From the NCBI GenBank assembly GCA_964019055.1, contig OZ025207.1:4591501-4655500 (forward strand): a stretch of 64,000 nt of DNA, in the 5' to 3' direction. Origin of the DNA: Anthopleura xanthogrammica. Taxonomy: Eukaryota > Cnidaria > Anthozoa > Actiniaria > Actiniidae. This document shows, piece after piece, positions 56,985 through 64,000 of the stretch. Below the pieces are notes generated by a model that saw only the letters and a list, made by a program, of their open reading frames with translations, was not told the origin of the DNA and searched no databases. Every line of letters starts with the position of its first letter. Positions within the stretch are counted from its first letter, which is position 1. A program made the position numbers and the translations under genes.

Positions 56985-57892
56985 TTAACCCTTTGACTCC
57001 TGGAGGTTTTTGAGGTTTTTCAGTGTTTTTGTGGACCTAAACGTTCTCCAAGCCCTAGCAAGACCATATTTGGAGTTTTGATTGACACTGTCAGTGTTTT
57101 ATGTAAATAAGGGATGACGTTTACTGGCTGCATAGTTAGTTCCCGCTTGAAGCCGTTATTCTTGGAATTCTGCTGCCTTGTTTTCGACTATTTTCGAAAG
57201 CCAGAGATTTTGAGAGCCATTTTGTTCATCTATGGAGTGCTGGAGGGCATCATTAAGCCCTAAGACAGCTTAAATCAGCATGATCTCGAAGAACTGAGAG
57301 TATGCAAGGGATTTTAGCGTCAAAAGTTCGTAGATCATGTACATTCGTACCAGTTAGAATTTTTGGCGCGATTATGCTATGAGCTCTGAAACGATGAACA
57401 GCCAGGACCTACCGAGGCATTTTATTTAATATTTGGCTTGTGGAGAATGGTCTGAAGCTGATATTTGGGCAGTAGGACCTAGTGGCTCGACTGGGTCGAA
57501 GAAAAGGGATGTCGCTCGCCGTGTGGAAGGAATTGATGAAACAAAAAGCACTAAAAGCCAAGTACTAGGTCCAAACTATCCTGTGTAAGAGTATTGTTTG
57601 AGTAGAAATAAAAATTGTATGAAAAAAAATGTGATGAAAAGCGTGATTTTTGGCTTTGGGAAATGACGTCAAAAACAGTGGTTTTTGGTTTTCCAAAAAT
57701 GTTTAAAGTTTTTTTCGTTATAATTTTGGACATTTGTGCAGGTTTTTTGATTTTAAAAGTTGTTCTGTTTGCTAGTTAAAATTTTAGACTGGTATTTAGG
57801 TCAACTTGATCAAAATTGTTGAAGCTGAAATTTTTCATTTAAGGTGCGTTTTTTACGGGCGGTTTCGGGCGCCGTAGGAGTGAAAGGGTTAA
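56985..57892. mobile_element. 900-bp piggyBac-type non-autonomous element
   Basis: TTAA at 56985-56988 and 57889-57892 flank an element starting CCCTTTGACTCCTGG and ending CGTAGGAGTGAAAGGG; the ends are inverted at about 12 of 14 positions. A TTAA target duplication with ends starting CCCTTT is diagnostic of the piggyBac superfamily. The interior has a short frame (around 57388-57585) with EWSEADIWAVGPSGSTGSKK, possibly a remnant of the N-terminal part of a transposase, but no catalytic domain. Confidence 0.8.
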
Positions 57893-59300
57893 TTATTATA
57901 GGAAAACATTTTTAAAAACACAGGAAAATCTAACGATGAACTAGACGCTCTTGGAGCGTTCACTGGGTTGCCTGTGCGAGAGCACGCCCACTCACATATA
58001 TACTCTATTATTTCTTACCAAAGTGTTCCTTTTGGGTTCAAAGTCCCCCTTTATTAAAAACATTTTAAATTCTAGTAAGACATTAGTGTTGCGTTACTGA
58101 CTTGTCAACGCATATTATATTTCTACTTGACCTACTAGCGTACCTTTCAAGACTAGCTGATGAAATAAACATATCTATTTCAGTATCGAAACTGTTCGCT
58201 GCAAAACAAACGTTTTATCAATGTAAACACTCTCAGCCAAAATGTGTTTAACTGGTCATTTGTTTTTCCCTCAGTTTTTGTTTTATGTATTTTCATAAAT
58301 GGAAATATTCAACAAGGAGTCTTGGCAGTTCGCTTTCTTGTAGATCACTATCCGCTCGTCTGACAATACAAGTTCTTGGAGTCAGCTTTCATCAAAGCTT
58401 TGTTTGTCACTCGTTTTGTAGTTTGTCTCTCGTTCTGTAGTTTGTCTCAGTATATTTTTTTGTATCTGAGATCTGGTGATCTAGTTTGATCATAGCTAGG
58501 TAGCTTATAGATTATCTTAGTCTATTTTGACTAGTTTGTCTAGTTCTACGATTCTCATACCGTAGTTTGCTGATAGATTCTCAAAGATAGCTCATAGATT
58601 CTCAGACTTCTCTCTTTGAGTATGTGGACCAACCCGTTCCAAAATCGCTCAATAGCATCTTTTAGTGTCTACCACGTACGGCGTGTGTGTTTGTAAGTAG
58701 TTTAAGCGTAAGTTAAAAAACCTAAAGACAATAGTACGCAACATGCCTACAGACAAACTAGTACTTCACGAACCTTGAACGAATGAATTAATGGTGACAC
58801 AACACTAAAAACTATAAATACGTCGTCCTCGATGTCGTGTGGCAACTTCATTGGACATTGGACATTGTTTACAAGTTCTCGACCAATCATGACGTGTGAA
58901 ATTATGGTCTACCTGACGCCCGAAAAACGGATCTCATTTTAAGACTGGTTTGCTACCATAGCAACCCAGTAATAATAGCCTGTGTAGCAGCCAAGAGGGA
59001 TGGGGGTGAAGGAGAGGGAGGGAACGACTGAGAAACGCAGGCTTTCAAATGAAATAATATTAAACAATTTCGATAATGCATAATATTTTGAGTCATACGA
59101 GCACTTGACAAACCTGCGAAAAAGCATGTAAGCTTGTGCGGCGGAAATAAAGACTTTTGGTGTGTTTACCTTTACAATATTCGCATTGTTTTGACCACTT
59201 TTCGAATGCTGACAAGGAAGGGTTTTCTTTATTTTGTTTTACTTGTAGAAAGCTTTTCGCTATGATCCGACCACCCGACTTTTCGTAATCGGTCGATCGT
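57893..59300. other. Non-coding stretch
   Basis: No recognised gene; scattered GTTTGTCT-type repeats near 58405-58560 and a G-rich tract at 58998-59021. Confidence 0.45.
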
Positions 59301-59652
59301 TTAACCTCTGAAAATCCGACCATTCGACTTCTCATCACCGACCATCAACTCATCTTTAACCTCTGAAAACCCGACCATTCGACTTCTCATCACCGACCTT
59401 CAGCTCACTTTTAACCTCTGAAAACCCGACCATTCAACTTCTCATTACCGACCATCAGCTCACTTTTAACCTCTGAAAACCCGACCATTCAACTTCTCAT
59501 TACCGACCATCAGCTCACTTTTAACCTCTGAAAACCCGACCATTCAACTTCTCATCACCGACCATCAGCTCATCTTTAACCTCTGAAAACCCGACCATTC
59601 GACTTCTCATTACCGACCTTCAGCTCACTTTTAACCTCTGAAAACCCGACCT
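59301..59652. repeat. 55-bp minisatellite
   Basis: Six full units and a partial seventh, each beginning TTAACCTCTGAAAACCCGAC (59301, 59356, 59411, 59466, 59521, 59576, 59631) and continuing CATTC.ACTTCTCAT.ACCG and CTCA(C/T). Units are more than 90% alike by eye. Confidence 0.95.
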
Positions 59653-60943
59653 GTTTCCACTGAATATTCAAAAACAAAATATTCTTCAACTTTGATTGAA
59701 AAATATTCCATCACTCTTACTACCGTAGTAGTGACGTTTATTATGCTTATATTCGCACCACAAGCAATAAAATTTCCATTCAGCTACCATGTCTTGATAC
59801 TAAAAGGTTCAACACATATTATGACGGTCACCATGGGTGTCCGCCTTTTGAGACGGCTGGAGTTTTAATTTGATTTCTAAACTGAGCCATGACAAATCTT
59901 AAAAACAATTTGTCTTTAAGCAAGAGATTATTTCATTTATCGGTCATTTTCGATTAACTTTGTATGTCAAGTAAATATCACATTCCAATTTCATTACGAA
60001 GGATTAACAATGATGATTAAAATGGATTTTAAGATTAGATTGGATTGAACTTCTGTATATTAAATGTTGCTACTAAGGGCCGCGATGAAACGCTAAAACT
60101 TCCTTCTTTTCTTATTAGCGAAGTCTAAACAAACGCTTTATAAAAAGATATGATAAAAATACTCGAAAATGCGCTTGTTTTAACAGTAATCATTTGGGAC
60201 ACAAAGCTGAACTTGAATCTGGCTTGAATAATCGTAGCTAGGCTATTTTGTATTATTGAAGCATTATAACATTTTTATTCGGAGAATTTTAAATCACTGT
60301 CCGGGTTTAAGCGCAATATCAAATATGTCAGGTTAATCATCTCATAAATTCAGCAGCAAGTATTCAACATATTCCTAAAGAAATTTTCTTTTCACAAGCG
60401 TTCAAAACAACAAACTTTATTTTCCAGAAGAAAATTATTTTATTTATCAAAAGAAATAAGAATATTCTGATTTCGGAAACGCAAAACAAACTGGTTATAA
60501 TAGGTATATTCTTGTTTTATCCAATCAGAGTCCACAATGGTAAGCCAATGCCTTGCACGAACTATCATTTGAAGACCAGGATTAGGCTTTCAAATGACAT
60601 TATGTCAAAGTCTTCTTGTATATTTGAATTACAAATGGACAGGAATAAGAGATAATTTAGTTACAGACTAAGCTTGTTCGTGTGAGTTAAGTCGTGTCGG
60701 GCTTGACGACAGCCTCCAGCGATTGGCACATGACATCTAGAACCATCATCAATGCTCTTCCGGTTGAAGACTGTGTGACATTAACACGTGAATATATTTA
60801 GAAGTCGAAAAGGAAAATTACCTTCGCTTTCCTGTGAAAGACTCACACTCGTGGTATTTATAAACATGGGACAAAGCACGAACGATAATTACTTCGTCAC
60901 TGAAGGAAGAGAGGTGAACTGCAAGTCTTAATCTACCAGAAAA
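59653..60943. other. Upstream region of the GPR158-like gene
   Basis: No other gene recognised. A TATA-like TATTTATAAA lies at 60855-60864, about 80 bp before the start codon, and may be a core promoter element or simply lie in the 5' UTR. Confidence 0.4.
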
Positions 60944-61758
60944 ATGCTTATTAGAGTGGTTATTTTCGCTTTACTCCAAGCAGTGTTGTATGTCGAGGCC
61001 AATAGGGTGAATGGGCCAGCATCCGTGGGATCCACGACCAAAATAAAGCCACCTCTATCGAATATTTCTCCCCGAAGCAAGCGAGTTCGCAAAAATGTGG
61101 AAGAGAATAACTTCAAGAGCTTGATATCAGCTCTGCAGCATGTTCAAAGAGTCCAGAAACAGATGGACGAATATTCCGAGTGCAAAAAGAACGATTCAAT
61201 AGTGCTTGAAGTTAAGTTTGATAACAGTGGATGGAAACACGAAGCTTCGCTGGTACTCGAGGTAGCGAACTTGATCACATCTCTGTGGAGATATGGTAAA
61301 TCAATTGTGCAAAATGACAGTTTCCTATACACAGTTGTGCGTTCAAATGTTCTATTTTCCAAATCAGTTTACGGATCTGTTATTTGTTTTGAAGAAAATC
61401 AATACAAGGACTACGTACGATTTTGCCCGTATGCTTACCGTGATAAAAAGTTAAACGGTCAGGTCCATATAATGGATATTTCTGTAGGACACAATTATTC
61501 AACAGATAACAACACGATATGGTGGAGAGAACCGAGGGAAAAAGCCAAAAAAATGGAGATTGATAACCTACTCATGACTGAACATCACACGACACGGTTC
61601 AATGCTACGGCAGCTAACCCAATGGTGAACATTACCTTGCCTGTTCTTCAGCGCATGGAAGACGGATTCTGGACTCGACCATATTTTGACTGCTTTGGCG
61701 GGAAAACCTGGATGGTAACCTATCTGGCTCCGATTTTCAACCAAAGCAACCAGTTTCT
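60944..61758 (+). CDS. GPR158/GPR179-like receptor, first coding exon (Cache ectodomain)
   Basis: Encodes 271 residues plus a split codon, ending at donor CAGTTTCT|GTAAGT (61759). A signal peptide is clear (MLIRVVIFALLQAVLYVEA). A helical segment (FKSLISALQHVQRVQKQMDE) precedes an extracellular domain with several N-glycosylation sites (NYS, NNT, NAT, NIT, NQS). The closing block DGFWTRPYFDCFGGKTWMVT then YLAPIF is the W.RPY.DC....WMVTYS.P pattern of the Cache domain found in GPR158 (metabotropic glycine receptor), GPR179 and their invertebrate relatives. The seven-helix region would lie in exons beyond the window; none was found in the remaining 2.2 kb. Whether the ligand-binding residues are conserved cannot be judged without alignment. 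Alternative: another Cache-domain surface protein. Confidence 0.68.
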
Positions 61759-63887
61759 GTAAGTAGAAACGTTACAAATGATAAATGTTTTAGATATCGT
61801 TACTAATGATTAGAAACCGTTCGGCTTGGATGGCCTCGGGTCACGAGGTTGGCTCTCTAATCTCCTCACAACCAACTCCAACATAGATTCTCAATATTTT
61901 CAATGGATTTTAAGAGAATTAAAAAAATTTATTTAATTTTAAATGCTGTCGCTTGAAATTTGCTTTAAAAGGAAAATTAATCATCCTGATTTCCGGGCAT
62001 TTTATTTTTTAAGTGGAACCTGACCATGTTCGAGGAACAATTTTTGGACCACATCTCTACAAGAAATTGCATGTGAAGATTTATCTCTTCACCACGCTGA
62101 TAAATTATGCATTATTTCAAGGATACTATTCAAATTTTGCCAAAGATAAAGCAATTATACAAGAGATATATTTAAGATGTAGTCTTTCTTCAACAAATAG
62201 GTTTGAACCGAAACAAAGAAATATTTTCGGGTGAGTCTGAAGTGTTTTCGTTTTAGATTTTATTTTGCTAACTTACTACTAATAGGAATATCCTGCTCTC
62301 GTAAAATATCACATTGTTTTGTCTTGAAAGTAATTTATTCTTGACCGCAATACCATTTTGTGGTCACACTGTCTTTTTAAGATAAGAAGTTCTTGCAATT
62401 TATACTATAAAACTGGAAACATTGAAGTGGCTTTCTTGTAGAATGTGACATTGAAGCGGCTTTCTTTTGCAATGTCTAGATTGAATTCATGACGTATTCA
62501 GAGTTTAGAGCAGTGAAATGGCTTCCATGTGGAATTTATTTTTAGATATTTTTTCTTATTTGCTATCATCAATTATTCGAAAGCATTTGAGAAATAAAAC
62601 TGTAATTTTCGATTTCATATTTTTAGGTGAGTTTCATTTGATGCAGGCTTTTTTTTTAAACACTGTATATCAAATTTTCTCGCTTTGTTTCAAGCTGTGG
62701 CCGAGATAGTGATGTTAATTTAACATTATCCCTAAATCTAAAATTTCTTTTTTTTGGATAGCTGAGACTCCAGCCTCTCTCGCTCTCAGCAATGATATCT
62801 CGAAAGGCAATACAAACGAATAAACTAAGCTGGTCTGAAACTTGATTAGAATTCTCGTTAATAATTTGTTTATACATGACTCTATGGTTTTCTGTTAACA
62901 TATACGACAGATAGAAACGATTTAGTGTTTGATGGGATTTTTTAATGAGGGATTCGGCTTTTTGACTTGATAATAAAAAAATAAGTAGACTAATTCAAGA
63001 TTGGGAAATTTAAACATGAAAAGGGAAAATAATAGGAAGGAAAGCGATAATAGAAACAGACGGAGCCATATAAAATGAAATTAGAAACAGAAAATAGAAT
63101 AGAAAATAAAGAATAAGTTTTCAATTGGGAAAATAATATTACTAAATGAATTAAGATAAGGAAATTTTTAATCGCAAAGAAATACACTGTTAGTGTGTGT
63201 TTGTGTGTGGTCCTAATTCACCAAGTCTCGCCGCTGTGATTATAGATTCTATCCCTGGACTCTCCATGACATTAGGGTAGAGTTCTTTATTGACTTTATG
63301 TTGTGCCTCGAGGGGGTTTCTCCAGGTTTTCCGATTTTACTTCCTCCCAAAAATCAAGCATTGAATTCTAGATGAATTTTCGGGAACCTCCGCAACTGTA
63401 CTGAGATGGAAAACCTGTAAAACCTGTTAGGCTCTCATTCCAATGTGTTTAAGGGAATAATGAAATTAGTATTTGTAAAAGAAAGACCTGTAGACTTAAA
63501 AACACTGCATGGAACTGCATGAATAATGTTGCAGTGACGACCTCACTGTGATCGTGCTTTTTGTGTATAGTTTAGAAACGAATGGAAAAGAAAGAAGAAG
63601 AAAAAACAAACAAACAAACAAACAAAGAAGGAAAGAAAGAATGATAATCAAAATCGAAAGCGATAAAGTTGTTAAATGATTCAGAGATCTTAGAGACGAA
63701 AATCCTACGCATCCAAACTGAGAAAAAACCGGCCCCATACATTAAATCACTGAGCAGTACTTAGGACGATATCAAATGATAGTGTAACTGAAGTCTGACA
63801 AAAAAAAACCGTCTCAAACGTTAGAAACAAGGAACAAACTAAAAGAATCGTCACATTAGAAAGTCGAATATCTAAAGATAATGGTGT
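61759..63887 (+). other. Probable intron of GPR158-like gene
   Basis: No exon matching the expected continuation of the Cache or Cys-rich region was found. Contains a weak SINE-like segment (63200-63440, plus strand, with GGGGGTTTCTCCAGG) and A-rich tracts. If the GPR158-like gene continues downstream, the candidate exon at 63888 would lie on the opposite strand within its intron. Confidence 0.4.
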
Positions 63888-63992
63888 CTAGAAATGTTCT
63901 CTGACGACAGGTGAATTTTTTTTTTTCTGCCTTTTGACTTTAGCTGTAGGTTTGTTTGCTTTCTTCATCTCCGGTAAAACATCACCCACCAA
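63888..63992 (-). CDS. Possible terminal exon of an unidentified minus-strand gene
   Basis: After an acceptor-like ACAG (63996-63993), the minus strand reads LVGDVLPEMKKANKPTAKVK then RQKKKNSPVVREHF and a stop at 63888-63890. The basic, lysine-rich tail resembles a C-terminal nuclear-type tail, but the short length and lack of polypyrimidine context (the window ends) leave it weak. Not recognised. Confidence 0.3.
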   Translation of the reverse strand: MVGDVLPEMKKANKPTAKVKRQKKKNSPVVREHF

Positions 63993-64000
63993 CTGTCATG

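Overview
This is a window of animal nuclear DNA, most likely from an anthozoan cnidarian such as a stony coral. The reasons are intron-split metazoan gene families (PSKH1 kinase, WDR89-type WD40 protein, TMEM229, a PPP1R27-like ankyrin protein, a GPR158-like Cache-domain receptor), GT-AG introns of a few hundred bases, AT-rich non-coding DNA, and many short inverted-repeat DNA elements and tRNA-derived SINEs. The genus cannot be read from the sequence alone. Nothing prokaryotic or viral, and no CRISPR array, was seen.

Layout. 1-5977 (-): PSKH1-like kinase, first coding exon at 5123-5977 and the start of the next exon at 1-194, with a 4.9 kb intron holding a nested inverted-repeat element. 6.2-15.1 kb: no convincing gene; a variant minisatellite at 13.4-14.0 kb. 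15.65-25.71 kb (-): a WDR89-like WD40 gene reconstructed as 14 coding exons that join in phase to 510 codons, ending in a tandem 20-residue repeat; most of its larger introns carry an inverted-repeat element, SINE or minisatellite. 27.4-29.06 kb (+): TMEM229-like membrane protein, head-to-head with the WD40 gene. 29.1-43.6 kb: gene-poor, with long simple repeats, a 663-bp terminal-inverted-repeat element with an exact 9-bp target duplication, a LINE 3' end, and an unidentified small coding exon (37.63-37.81 kb, -) whose stop codon runs into AATAAA. 43.63-44.44 kb (-): PPP1R27-like ankyrin protein with a canonical CRE upstream. 44.9-60.9 kb: repeat-rich, including a tandemly duplicated inverted-repeat element, a long (GT)n tract, decayed coding remnants and a 900-bp piggyBac-type element flanked by TTAA. 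60.94-61.76 kb (+): first coding exon of a secreted or receptor protein resembling the Cache ectodomain of GPR158/GPR179. 63.9-64.0 kb (-): possible terminal exon of a gene that continues beyond the window.

The genes do not form a pathway; they are ordinary, separately transcribed eukaryotic genes. The most distinctive content is the diversity of non-autonomous DNA elements, several with exact target-site duplications (9 bp twice, TTAA, TA, TAA), and coding or intronic tandem repeats whose period is a multiple of three and which therefore give long spurious open frames on both strands. Splice sites, repeats and families were read by eye; no alignment or database search was run.
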